64,000 bases of DNA. It comes from ENR-C587 sp942493235. Lineage in GTDB: Bacteria > Bacteroidota > Ignavibacteria > Kapaibacteriales > UBA2268. The stretch lies in assembly GCA_942493235.1 (NCBI GenBank), contig OW818676.1, forward strand, positions 186,001 to 250,000, given 5' to 3'. Below the pieces are notes generated by a model. It saw nothing but the letters and a program-made list of their open reading frames with translations. It made no database searches and had not been told where the DNA came from. Shown here one piece after another: positions 27,852 to 37,700 of this stretch; position 1 is the stretch's first letter, and each line of letters opens with the position of its first letter. The position numbers were made by a program, and so were the translations under genes.

Positions 27852-28697
27852 TTATAAATTTATAATTTCTCCAAGCCCATAACCGTTTGCTGTTTCTATT
27901 ATTCTAGCCGAATCAACTTTAGCATCATGCTCAAAGATAAGTATTTTATTGCTTGCTACGCAATCATTGAGTACTATTTTTTTTTCTTCTATACAGAGCA
28001 AAGGCTGGTTATCATAAGCCATCAAAAATGGGATTCCTAAATGTGCTGCAGTAGGAATTAAATCCGCAGGATACACAAACGATTCTTCTCCGGCATCAAT
28101 ATATACTATTTGCATATCTTGAGTATGCCCACTCACCGGTTTTAATTTCAAAAAGTTTAATAGATTTGTATCGCCGTCTAAAAGCACTAATTGATTTCTA
28201 TCTCTCAACGGTATAAAGTCTTCAGGATTAAACGAAGCTTTATCTTTACCGGTTGGATTAATTGCCCAATTAAAATGACTTCTCTGTACGTAATAAGTAG
28301 CATTTGGGAAACTAGGCACTACAGCACCATTATAATTAACTGTAGCTCCGCCACAGTGGTCAAAATGCAAATGAGTAAGAATTACTACATTAATATCCTT
28401 AGGAGCCAAATTAAATTTCTTTAGTGCAAATTCAATTGATGATTTCTCTCGGTCAATGCTATAAAATTGCTCAGCTTTCTCACTGAATTTATTACCATTG
28501 CCGGTGTCTATCAGTATATTCATGGTCGGAGTTCTGATTAGCAGAGGCTTTGCTTTAAGCGGGACTCTATTTAATTCATCGCCTTTATCATATTTTGATG
28601 CCCACAATATTTTGGGTACTACTCCAAACATAGCCCCTCCATCTAAATAAAATACTCCTGTATCAACAGTATCAATTTGCATTTTACCAAATACCAT
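27852..28697 (-). CDS. Metallo-beta-lactamase-fold hydrolase (lactonase-like)
   Basis: The zinc-binding signature HLHFDH (His109, His111, Asp113, His114) sits after the conserved LIDTGNG strand. Further ligands fit His in SGHTQDMQ, Asp in YPADL and His in FEHDAK, giving a full dinuclear set as in AiiA-type lactonases. The 281 aa have no signal peptide, so the enzyme is cytoplasmic. It could hydrolyse an ester or lactone; a quorum-quenching role is only a possibility. The gene begins 2 nt after the response-regulator gene and is followed after 23 nt by a hybrid kinase, so it belongs to a signalling operon. Confidence 0.85.
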   Translation of the reverse strand: MVFGKMQIDTVDTGVFYLDGGAMFGVVPKILWASKYDKGDELNRVPLKAKPLLIRTPTMNILIDTGNGNKFSEKAEQFYSIDREKSSIEFALKKFNLAPKDINVVILTHLHFDHCGGATVNYNGAVVPSFPNATYYVQRSHFNWAINPTGKDKASFNPEDFIPLRDRNQLVLLDGDTNLLNFLKLKPVSGHTQDMQIVYIDAGEESFVYPADLIPTAAHLGIPFLMAYDNQPLLCIEEKKIVLNDCVASNKILIFEHDAKVDSARIIETANGYGLGEIINL

Positions 28698-28699
28698 CT

Positions 28700-29383
28700 T
28701 TAGCCTTTTTTATCAAATTGAAAATTCTTATTTTGAAAATTCATTACTGCATATCGTATTAATCCGGATGCTGATTTGATTCCTAATTTCTGCATTATAT
28801 TTGAACGATGTGCTTGAACTGTACGAATACTAATACTTAATTCATCACAAATCTCTTGGCTGGTCTTACCATAAGCCACTAAATTAAGTATCTCTTGCTC
28901 TCTCGGCGATATTAGCACTACAGACTCCTCATTTTCAACATACGGAGTGTATCTATTCTGCATAATGCGAATTATTGATTTACTGAAAACACGTTGACCG
29001 TTCATAACGTTGTGCATAGCTTCAACTAAATCTTTTGCTCCTATATCCTTCGACAAATAACCGTCGGCTCCGGCTTCCAAAGCCTTTTCTATATGAAGTG
29101 AGTCTTCAAATGCTGTTAATATTACTATGTTTGATTCGCAATTTTCAGCCTTTAATATTTCACAGGCTTGGATACCTGTTTTTCTGGGCATCATAATATC
29201 TAATAACGCAATATTCGGCTTATGATATTTTATCAAACTCACAGCATCTTCTCCATTGCCAGCATCTGCAAGCACAGTAATAGATTTATCAATTGATAAC
29301 AATCTTTTAAGTCCCGCTCTAACTACTTCATGGTCGTCAGCAAGCACTATACTAATATTCAAATTTTCTTGAAAATTTACCAT
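28700..29383 (-). CDS. NarL/LuxR-family response regulator
   Basis: The receiver domain has DD near the N-terminus (VLADDHEVVRAGL), phospho-acceptor Asp in LLDIMMPRKTG and Lys in LSKDIG. The C-terminal LuxR-type helix-turn-helix reads SPREQEILNLVAYGK...SIRTVQAHRSNIMQKLG. I chose the ATG at 29383 (MVNFQENLNIS) over the in-frame GTG at 29395, because the only purine-rich ribosome site (AGGTG) overlaps the GTG. It heads a three-gene minus-strand operon and is divergent from the DUF1573 gene. It should activate or repress transcription when phosphorylated; the cognate kinase could be the hybrid two genes downstream. Confidence 0.9.
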   Translation of the reverse strand: MVNFQENLNISIVLADDHEVVRAGLKRLLSIDKSITVLADAGNGEDAVSLIKYHKPNIALLDIMMPRKTGIQACEILKAENCESNIVILTAFEDSLHIEKALEAGADGYLSKDIGAKDLVEAMHNVMNGQRVFSKSIIRIMQNRYTPYVENEESVVLISPREQEILNLVAYGKTSQEICDELSISIRTVQAHRSNIMQKLGIKSASGLIRYAVMNFQNKNFQFDKKG

Positions 29384-29462
29384 AATAATCAACACACCTA
29401 TTAATAATTTAGTTTATAAATCGTTTATACTTTTTTTATATTGTATTATATAAGGTTTCAAT

Positions 29463-30161
29463 ATGCGAAAATTATTTTTATATTTAACAATCTGTATGAT
29501 TTCAGCACTAAATTTGCATACTGCTCCCGGATTCAAACTTTTGGATTTAACCGGTGAAGATGATTATCACTGGGGAGATAAATATCCACAGGAATCAATT
29601 CTAAATCATAAATTCAGATTGGTAAATACTGGACAAGACACCTTAAATATTCTTGATTTACATCCCGGATGTTCATGCGTTTCTGCTTCAATTAATAATT
29701 ACAATATTGCTCCTAATGATACTGCAATTCTTTCTGCATCTTTAAATACTATAGGTTATAAAGGCTATATTCAAAAGTTAGTTACTATTAAATCTAATGA
29801 CCCTAATACATCAGAATTCTATTTACTTTTGAAAGCAAATATAATATATCCTGTTACATTTTCGCCTAATGAATATTTCTTTTTCCCTGCTTTAGAACTA
29901 AATAAATCTCAAACTTCAACAATAGAAATTACTAATACTACTGACTCAACTATTACAATTTTAGATATTAATATCAGCACTGCTGACGTAAAAATCAATC
30001 TAAATCCTAAAGATACTATTGCAGCTAAATCATCTATTAAGCTTAATGCTACAGTAATGCCATCTGAAAATAAACCGTTTTTTGCTACGATTTCTTTTAG
30101 AACAGACTGCAAGCAAGACCCCGTTTTTAGAGTGTTTGTAAAAGGAAATATCAAAAAGTAA
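29463..30161 (+). CDS. DUF1573 periplasmic/surface protein
   Basis: A signal peptide (MRKLFLYLTICMISALNLHT) is followed by a DUF1573 Ig-like domain at about 35-125 with the hallmark LVNTGQDTL...LHPGCSCVSA motif and a KSNDP turn. A second, more divergent Ig-like domain fills residues about 130-232 (EITNTTDSTITILDI). DUF1573 proteins are ASH/MSP-like beta sandwiches of unknown role in this phylum. The gene is divergent from the response-regulator operon. Its stop codon directly abuts the stop of the convergent glycosyltransferase gene. Confidence 0.8.
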   Translation: MRKLFLYLTICMISALNLHTAPGFKLLDLTGEDDYHWGDKYPQESILNHKFRLVNTGQDTLNILDLHPGCSCVSASINNYNIAPNDTAILSASLNTIGYKGYIQKLVTIKSNDPNTSEFYLLLKANIIYPVTFSPNEYFFFPALELNKSQTSTIEITNTTDSTITILDINISTADVKINLNPKDTIAAKSSIKLNATVMPSENKPFFATISFRTDCKQDPVFRVFVKGNIKK

Positions 30162-31157
30162 TCAAAGCTTTTCTATCGCATTGAATACTTCATCAGCAGA
30201 TATGGAAGTCATGCACTCGGTTGTTCCTATCGGGCATGTATTTGAGCCATGTATCAAGCATGGACGGCATTTCAAATCTTGATTTTGAATAATTCTGTCT
30301 TTGGCTCCTCTCGGATAGAATCCGAAAATTGGCGAAGTAGGACCAAATATTGCGATGGTAGGCAGTTTTGCTATTCCTGCGAGATGTATTGGAGCAGAAT
30401 CATTTGTTATAATTGCTTTTGATTTCCTCATTATCAGTAAAGTCTGCTCTAAGTTAGATTCTCCGGCTAAATTGATTGCTGAATTGTCTTTTGAGATATA
30501 CTGACATAGTTCTTTCTCGTTTTTTGCACCGATTATAATTGTTCGATAATTGTGAGATTGAAGTTTCATTAGTAGCTCTTTATATCTATCAGGGAGCCAC
30601 TGCTTTGTTTTCCAAACCGTCCCGGGAGCTATTAATATAAGATTTGATGATTCGATTTTTTCTTTAGCGAACAAATCATCAACATATTTAACTGCTTCGT
30701 GATTAATTTTGGTAGTTATATTGTTACTTATATCTGCTTCAGAACTAATTAGCTTAATCAATTGATGGTTTCTTTCGATTTCGTGCAGATTGAAGTAATA
30801 GTCAGCAGTACAATTATAAACTTTATTCAATACCGAATTTGAAAATCCTATTTTAAATTCAGAATTAATATATTTACTTAGCAGAGACGACCTTAAAGAC
30901 CTATGAAGAGAAAACAGCAAATGAGTTTTATTATTATTTATACTATCAGCTAATTCCTTAATTCCTTTTAATCCCCTCTGTGATTTCCTTTTGTCATAAT
31001 ATTCTACTTTATCTATACATTTTACTGCATCACATAAGCTTTTTGCTGCAGGATTAGTAATAAATGTGATTTTTGAATTCGGCAACAAGTTCTTTAGGGT
31101 CTGGGCAAAGTAAAGCGAGAGAATCACATCGCCGAGAAATGCCGTTTGAATGACCAC
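30162..31157 (-). CDS. Glycosyltransferase family 9 (ADP-heptose:LPS heptosyltransferase-like)
   Basis: GT9 signatures are clear: VIQTAFLGDVILS at the start, LIAPGTVWKTKQWL in the middle, and the nucleotide-sugar site TNDSAPIHLAG...AIFGPTSP toward the C-terminus. The enzyme should add heptose or a related sugar to the lipid A core on the cytoplasmic face. The longest frame opens at ATG 31268, but that would overlap the conserved C-terminus of the acyltransferase gene by 92 nt. I therefore propose the in-frame GTG at 31157, just past that gene's stop, giving 331 aa. The first beta strand would then be two residues short, so the start is not settled. It follows the acyltransferase in a lipid A / core cluster. 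Confidence 0.85.
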   Translation of the reverse strand: MVIQTAFLGDVILSLYFAQTLKNLLPNSKITFITNPAAKSLCDAVKCIDKVEYYDKRKSQRGLKGIKELADSINNNKTHLLFSLHRSLRSSLLSKYINSEFKIGFSNSVLNKVYNCTADYYFNLHEIERNHQLIKLISSEADISNNITTKINHEAVKYVDDLFAKEKIESSNLILIAPGTVWKTKQWLPDRYKELLMKLQSHNYRTIIIGAKNEKELCQYISKDNSAINLAGESNLEQTLLIMRKSKAIITNDSAPIHLAGIAKLPTIAIFGPTSPIFGFYPRGAKDRIIQNQDLKCRPCLIHGSNTCPIGTTECMTSISADEVFNAIEKL

Positions 31158-31176
31158 TACGTTGCAAAACCCATTC

Positions 31177-32091
31177 TCATCGACCTGCAGGTGTATGTTT
31201 CCATCTTTTGTGCATCCAAGACCATTGCCCAGGTGTTTTTCTGATTTGCTTTTCAAGTACATCTGCATGCCTCTGAGTTAATATTTTAACGTTTTCTTTA
31301 CTATATTCCAAATCCGAATAATCGATTATCTGATGTCTTATTATATAAGTGCCGTCTGACTGTCTTTCAGGAAATACTTCAACTAAGGGGATTTTAAATT
31401 TTAATGATAATTCGGCAGGTGCTTCATAAGTCAGAGTTGGACGACCAAAAAAGTTTATATATATGTCTAAGTTTTCTTGAGCGGATTGATCAGCCAGCAG
31501 AGCTAAAGCTTTTTTTTCTTTAATAGTTTTTATCATCTCTCGGGCTGATGCCTTCATATCAACAATATGAACACCATAATATGTTCGCTTTTTGTTTATT
31601 ATTTTGTCGGCATAGCGATTTTTAAGAAGTTTAACTAAAATGAGTATATCGATTCCCAACCATAATTTCCCGGCACTTGCCATATATTCCCAATTCCCAT
31701 AGTGTGCAGATAGGAATAACATCCCTCTCTTTTCAGCATATAATCGGATAAGCTCTTCAGGATTTTCGAATTTAATTCTATCTTTAATATATTGTTCTTT
31801 GTTTTTTCTTAAAGCAAGAAGTTCTAAGAAAGTAATACTAAAATTTTCGAAAGACTCGATAGAAATCCTTTTTACTTCGTCTTTATTTAGTTCCGGCATT
31901 GCTTTTGTAATATTATCTATAGCAACTAATCTCCTTGATTTTGCAATTATATAGTATAAATGTGCTATTATTTTTGCAATTTTAGTTCTGATTTTTTCGC
32001 TAAGTATTTTTATAATCCACCCGACCACAACTAATAAAAATGTAGAAAGGGCAAAAAGAATTGTTTCTTTTATTTCTCTGTATGATTTCAT
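31177..32091 (-). CDS. LpxL/HtrB-type lysophospholipid (lipid A) acyltransferase
   Basis: The protein has an N-terminal membrane anchor (about 12-30) and the catalytic HX4E motif HYGNWE (His130, Glu135). Further family marks are the ADQSAQ block and the C-terminal PGQWSWMHKRWK. The length of 304 aa is typical. It should transfer an acyl chain to lipid A precursor at the inner membrane. The start ATG overlaps the TGA of the GWxTD gene (ATGA), which implies translational coupling. Its last 30 codons overlap the longest frame of the downstream glycosyltransferase. Confidence 0.88.
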   Translation of the reverse strand: MKSYREIKETILFALSTFLLVVVGWIIKILSEKIRTKIAKIIAHLYYIIAKSRRLVAIDNITKAMPELNKDEVKRISIESFENFSITFLELLALRKNKEQYIKDRIKFENPEELIRLYAEKRGMLFLSAHYGNWEYMASAGKLWLGIDILILVKLLKNRYADKIINKKRTYYGVHIVDMKASAREMIKTIKEKKALALLADQSAQENLDIYINFFGRPTLTYEAPAELSLKFKIPLVEVFPERQSDGTYIIRHQIIDYSDLEYSKENVKILTQRHADVLEKQIRKTPGQWSWMHKRWKHTPAGR

Positions 32092-33536
32092 TTTATATTT
32101 GAATTTGAATTTGAATTTGAATTTGAATTTGTTTTAGTATTCGGATTTTGATTGCTTTTAGTTACATATTGCTCGTACCAACGCTCATTAAATACTTCAT
32201 TTGTAGCAGTTGAATGAACTAATCTAAACGAATGGGTATTTCTAGCATCAACAAAATAGAATTGAATTCCACCTTGAATCACGTCATAGCTCCATTGCTC
32301 ATAAGCGTTTTTCCCGTCTTCCGCTTGGAATTGTTCGATTTGAGTTGGCTTTCCGTATTTTAATAATATTCTGCCTCTATCGCTTTTCCAGCCTTTGCCC
32401 TCACCATATTTTTCTCTATAGAACTTATTGGCAAACTCAATATTCTCTTTAAATGTCTCTCTGTACGAATTAATAAACTTTGAAGTATCTGCTCTTCTTT
32501 TAGCCCAAAATGAATATAAATAGTGTCTTTTGGCTGAAGCTTCGGTAAGCCTATCCCATACATCGGCTTCTGCATTTGAAGCTATAATCTTAGATTTTTC
32601 AAACTCGTCTTCTATTTGTTCATTCTCCATAGATGCGAATTCACTTCTTGAAAATAGTTCATCTTCAGTAAAATAAGTATTAAGATGTGGCTTTATTAGT
32701 GGATTTATCAAAAAAAACTTTTTGGACGTTAAAGCAGAATCCGCGAAATCATCTTTTCTGCCTTCTACTAATAACTCGACATAATAAACACCGCTGGCTA
32801 ATGTATCTAACATTAAAAATGTGAAATCTCTAAAATTACTTACAGTACTTATTAAATGTTTCTTATATTCAAATACCTTATTACGCATAGAATTATAAAC
32901 ATTGAATCTTGCTATTAAGCTATCATATTCAATAAGTGTTGAGTTGTATATCTCGAAATATAAATTTAGCACAGGCTCTGTACCTACAATTTCTTTTTTA
33001 GGATTAGGAACTACATATAATCCGTTTCTGAAAAACATTTCGCTCCAATCGAAAGTACGATTCTTTTCGTCCTCTATATTATATGCAATCAGCAAATCAC
33101 TTACTAGTAATTTATTTTTTGAGTATCCGCTTACTAATAGTACTGATGATAAATCAGCTTTACTTGTTGAGTCATAAAAGTCCTCAATCGACAAATTTAA
33201 CGTATATTCTCCTTTAGGTAGAAATATCTGTTTAATACCGACCATATATGAACTTGCAGGATTTGATGTTTCAGAAATATTTTCAAAATACCATTTTTCA
33301 GAAAAATGGGTTTGTATATTTGATTTGATTTCGGCACTTATATTTAATTTAGCCATAAATGAATCCGCTCTTGGAGTATAGTATAAAGAGCTTTGATCAA
33401 AACAGTAATAAATCTCTACTAATACCGAATCTTCGTTATAATTATACTGATTAATATCTACGTCAAATAATATTTCTTTAGAAAACACACTACAATTAGT
33501 AATCAGAAACACAAACAATATTATTAAATTTTTCAT
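32088..33536 (-). CDS. GWxTD-domain secreted protein (482 aa)
   Basis: A signal peptide (MKNLIILFVFLITNCSVFS) leads into a long beta-rich region (about 20-300) and a helical segment. The GWxTD domain (about 340-455) has GKGWKSDRGRILLKYGKPT; the usual Thr is Ser here. The domain is characteristic of the Ignavibacteria/Calditrichaeota/Kapabacteria neighbourhood and its function is not established. The C-terminus is an Asn-Ser tail encoded by hexanucleotide repeats. The gene sits between the PorV-like gene (70 nt upstream, terminator between) and the acyltransferase (4-nt overlap). Confidence 0.85.
   Translation of the reverse strand: MKNLIILFVFLITNCSVFSKEILFDVDINQYNYNEDSVLVEIYYCFDQSSLYYTPRADSFMAKLNISAEIKSNIQTHFSEKWYFENISETSNPASSYMVGIKQIFLPKGEYTLNLSIEDFYDSTSKADLSSVLLVSGYSKNKLLVSDLLIAYNIEDEKNRTFDWSEMFFRNGLYVVPNPKKEIVGTEPVLNLYFEIYNSTLIEYDSLIARFNVYNSMRNKVFEYKKHLISTVSNFRDFTFLMLDTLASGVYYVELLVEGRKDDFADSALTSKKFFLINPLIKPHLNTYFTEDELFSRSEFASMENEQIEDEFEKSKIIASNAEADVWDRLTEASAKRHYLYSFWAKRRADTSKFINSYRETFKENIEFANKFYREKYGEGKGWKSDRGRILLKYGKPTQIEQFQAEDGKNAYEQWSYDVIQGGIQFYFVDARNTHSFRLVHSTATNEVFNERWYEQYVTKSNQNPNTKTNSNSNSNSNSNIK
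32096..32133 (-). repeat. Hexanucleotide repeat encoding the NS tail
   Basis: About six tandem AATTTG units (plus-strand reading) encode the SNSNSNSN C-terminal tail of the GWxTD protein. The array ends just before the stop and before the overlapping start codon of the next gene. Confidence 0.85.
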
Positions 33537-33550
33537 AGAATCCTCTTTTT

Positions 33551-33587
33551 TTAAAAAATGCCGCTAAGTATCTTACTTAACGGCATT
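33551..33587 (-). terminator. Terminator after PorV-like gene
   Basis: A 14-bp stem with one mismatch (33557-33570 and 33574-33587, core AATGCCG/CGGCATT) lies 20 nt past the stop. On the minus strand it is followed by TTTTTTAAAA. Read-through or a second promoter would be needed for the GWxTD-acyltransferase-glycosyltransferase genes. Confidence 0.75.
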
Positions 33588-33606
33588 ATTATTAAATCGT
33601 TACATA

Positions 33607-34641
33607 TTATAAGCCAAATTTTAAAGATAATCTGTTAATTAATCCCAAATCCGCTGTCGGATTTATAGAATAATCAAAGTTCATATTAAAATCATCACCG
33701 GCTTCCCAATTTAAGCCGATACCTCCGCCAATACCTAATTGGTCTTGACCAAATATATAACTTGCTCTAACACTGAATAATTTTTTAAATGTATATTCAG
33801 CTCCTAATGTATATTGCTCTGATACATCAGAAAATGTTGCGAAATCAGCTGCTACGATTAGAGCATTATCTTCGTCTTCGATAATTTTGTTTGTTGAAAG
33901 ACCAGCTCTAAATATTAACGGAATACTGTACGATGAAGCTACTAATTCAGCTTCTACAGGTCTAACATTAGTATTATCGGGGTCAATATCGTATTTATAT
34001 TTTAAGCCAGTACCTGCATATTGCATTCTGGTACCAAGATTTGATAAAGCAAATGCTATTTTAATACCATATAGTCCTGTATTATACATTGTACCTACAT
34101 CAAAAGCTACGCCGGTGCTTGATACAGATTCAAAGCCATTATAAATATATTTTGCATTTATACCAAAGCTAAATTCTTCAGTTAAATATCCTGCAAATGT
34201 TAAGCCCGCAGCGAAGTCATTTGCTTGATAATAATGGCCAGTTCCTTCGGGATTTTTTAGAGTTGTTACCTCTATATCATCACTTTGGAAAGATGTAATA
34301 TTAGCACCAAGGGTGAAGCTACTGCCTAAAGGCATTGCAAAACCGGCAAATATATGCTTAAATCCGGCGAACCATTGAGTATAGTCTGCTTCGGCAGCAA
34401 TACTTTTAACATCTGCTAAGCCGGCAGGGTTCCAAAATGAGGAGCTAATATCATTTGCTACAGCACAATATGCACCCATCGCATTAGCTCTGGCACCTAC
34501 TCCGATTTTCAAAAACTGAGAACCGGATGCACCTACTTTAATCAATTCACCTTTAGAAGATGCACTGGAATTTTCAAGAGCTTTAGTAGGAACATAAGTA
34601 CAAACCAAACTAATTATCAACATATAAATTATTTTTTTCAT
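33607..34641 (-). CDS. PorV/PorQ-family outer-membrane barrel protein
   Basis: After a signal peptide (MKKIIYMLIISLVCTYVPTKA) the protein has the family mark FLKIGVGARANAMG, followed by ISSSFWNPAGLADV, then alternating beta strands to a final LINRLSLKFGL. PorV is the outer-membrane shuttle that binds T9SS cargo C-terminal domains and delivers it to the attachment complex; PorQ and FadL-like relatives share the fold. I chose ATG 34641, with GGAG 7 nt upstream. An upstream TTG (34653) overlaps that ribosome site. The gene follows the 1,559-residue secreted protein with a hairpin between them. Whether it is PorV itself or a locus-specific paralogue is not decided. Confidence 0.85.
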   Translation of the reverse strand: MKKIIYMLIISLVCTYVPTKALENSSASSKGELIKVGASGSQFLKIGVGARANAMGAYCAVANDISSSFWNPAGLADVKSIAAEADYTQWFAGFKHIFAGFAMPLGSSFTLGANITSFQSDDIEVTTLKNPEGTGHYYQANDFAAGLTFAGYLTEEFSFGINAKYIYNGFESVSSTGVAFDVGTMYNTGLYGIKIAFALSNLGTRMQYAGTGLKYKYDIDPDNTNVRPVEAELVASSYSIPLIFRAGLSTNKIIEDEDNALIVAADFATFSDVSEQYTLGAEYTFKKLFSVRASYIFGQDQLGIGGGIGLNWEAGDDFNMNFDYSINPTADLGLINRLSLKFGL

Positions 34642-34664
34642 TTTTATCTCCAATTTTTTATAAT

Positions 34665-34690
34665 AAGGTCAGTCAAAAATAACTGACCTT
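34665..34690 (-). terminator. Hairpin between 1,559-aa protein and PorV-like gene
   Basis: A 9-bp perfect stem AAGGTCAGT/ACTGACCTT lies 14 nt past the stop and only about 24 nt before the next ATG. The T-rich tail is weak (TTATTATAAAA), so it may act as an attenuating or mRNA-stabilising hairpin. Confidence 0.5.
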
Positions 34691-34703
34691 ATAAATGTTT
34701 AAA

Positions 34704-37700
34704 TTATTTAGTTATCAATCTTGAACCACCGACTACAACTGAGAATTTCTGAACAGATTGTTCGCCATTCGGTGTAGAAATAACAGCTACGAAAGTCTGG
34801 CTCTGTACTCTTTGACCGTTCCTTGAGAATAAGTCCCAAGTGTCAAAAGCAAATTGAGAGTCATTATATTGGCTGCTTGCAGTTACTTCTTCGTGATTGA
34901 TTGTTCTTACTAAATCACCTGTTACAGTATAAATATCAATAGTGCACTTAGATGGTAATTTTGTAAAATATATGTAAGCTTGATATGGGTTAGGCTGTAC
35001 CTCTGTAGTAATATAATACGGATTTGGTACTATCCTGACTTTATCTAATTGGCTTTCGGTATATTCATTGTTTGCCGGAGCGTCATCAACTACTTTGAAA
35101 CGAACTTTAGCACCCGGTAATGGAATACCAAATGCTCCACCGGTCGATTTCAACAATACTTGGTCACCTACTTTGAAATCTTCACCCAGTGTATAATTTT
35201 CTATTTCTATTAAATTATTCTCATTTCCGAAACGGGCTCTGTTGTAATAGTCAAACATGTAAAATATACCGCCAATATTTATTATATTATTAAAGCATAT
35301 TGAATCATTATTCGAATTTTTTACTGTTAAATAATATTTACCCTGCCCAATTGAGTTAGGCTTATTGACATCAAATGACGCACCTTCACGAATAGCTATC
35401 TCTGCTGGTGCTCTTTTAAATTTTGAAGAATAGTTCCCTAAATTTCCTTTAATAAATGCAGTTGAGAATGAATTGTATTTATTGATAAATTCGTTATTTC
35501 TTACCCCAAGATTTGCATGGCTTGGGAATCTATTTGTATCAGGTATAGCTATAAGATCATCTCCACTTGGGGTCATTTTGTAAATTATTGCAGAATCTGG
35601 TAATTCCATATACTCTAGAGGAGTACCGTATTTAACATCTTTTTGTACACCGGAAGCGTCATCACGCTTGAAACTATATTGATTGACAATATTGTATTTC
35701 AAGTAAGGGACTGCAAAGTCGCCTCTTTTTTGATCAACATAATTGGGATTATGGTTTATCCAAGTAACACTCATGTTTTCAACGCCACCCTCGGTAAAGG
35801 TAACTAAGTATTCGCCCGGTCCATTATTAAATGAACCGTCCTTTACATTAGGTTCATCAATAGGTATGAACTGATACGTATAGCTATATAAAGAATCTTC
35901 ATATCTTACTCCATATTTTTCTAAACCTACTATACAAGTAAGTGGATATAACGCAATGTCTACGGTGTTTGTGGTTAGTGTTTTAGAAAGAGGTAATCCT
36001 CTAATTGGAGTACTTGCATTTCCTTTTACGATCTTACCTTCTTCAAATCTAAATACTCCGCCTCTTTGTTCATAAGCATATTTAAATTTAAAGCCGAAAA
36101 TATTTTCATATCCGTTTGCAAATCCATAAGAGTATCTGTAATTATCAACTTTAAAATCTTGAGTAGTAATCTCACCATTTCTATAACGTTTTTCATTGTT
36201 GTCAACCAAACCGAAATTAATTAAATCACCTGTTAGTGAATCTGTAATTACTACATCATTCATTACAACAGAAAATGCATTTTCAGTCGGTGCATCTTGA
36301 ACACTAAATGTTCCTGATGGCCTTTCAAACTGTGTATTTGCTTGAAATAGAACCTCTTTCGTTGTGGAGTCTCTCAAAGTCATAATTCTATCATAGAAGC
36401 CAATATGTCTGTTAGTTTTATCGGTACCTTCCGGGAAAGGTTTAATTGAGTTAATTCTCCAGTTGGGTTCGAAAGTTAATTCCAAAGTCCTACCAGCTAA
36501 TTTCTGACTAACTTTTTCATTGTCAATAGGAAATAATTCAAAGTCATATAGTCCACCTATTTTATTTTCATCAACGTAAGTAAGCTCAAATTTACAATTA
36601 TCAGTAGGTCTGCCGGCTTTAGCATAAGTCATAATATTATTAGGTCTCCCTACCGAGCCATTATTTTGCTTCCTTTCTGTAGGTTGATTATAATCGCCTT
36701 CGTCCCAAGCTTCTAATTTATAATAATATTCAATATTATTAATAATCTTTTCTGTACGAGTAGATTCATCTAATAAGTCAACTACTTTTGTCCCGTTATC
36801 GTCGCCCCAGTCATAATATTTTCTAGCATTACTAACATCTCTCATGTAAGGAACAATAACCGAGTCTTTTGTCTGCTTTTTACCTTCAAAGTCATTAAAT
36901 ATTGCAGTAGCTTTACCTGTTTGTAAATAACTATATATTGAATCTCTTACTGCTTTCAAATGATCATAGTTCTCGAATACTTTTGAAAATGAAGCTTCTG
37001 TTGAATCGAACATCGGAACCATCTGATAATAATATTCTTTGGTTGTTCCATTTAGCTCCAATCTAAAGCGAGAATTATATAAGTAAACTACCTTAGTAAT
37101 GGAATCGGTAACTGGAAGTGAATCTTTTATTGAAGAATTCCAAGCAACAGTTTTTCTTGACCAATACAATGGATTATATCGAAGCAAAGCCTTATTTAAT
37201 TTAATAGTACCCACCATTATACTATCAATAAATAAATGACCTGTACCATTTTTGGCATCGGGTTTAAAAAAGTACCTCTCTGCCGGTAAGTCATATAATT
37301 TTTTAAAATATTTATCCCATGGGCTTGTATAATAGCCGGTATCTATGCTTACAATATACGGAGTCTGATAAGTAGAATCAATTTGATTATCATAATAAAT
37401 AAGCCCTTTAGGAATTCTAATTACTTTAATAGCCATTGTGTCAATATTACCAAGTTCATAAGATATCCCGACTACACGGATTTCATCTATTAGTGGCATA
37501 TTAGGAGCATTTTCCATGCCGCCCCTTTTTTCAGTTTTGTAGAATGGAGTAGAAATCTCCCATGCTGCTAATTCTTTCCAGCCGTAAGGACTTCTACCAT
37601 TTGTATATTGTGCGTTACCCGGTATTGAAACAACTGCAAAAGTATCTAAATATGGGTTTCTTGCTCTATAAAGCTTATAACCTAAGAAATCCATACCTTT

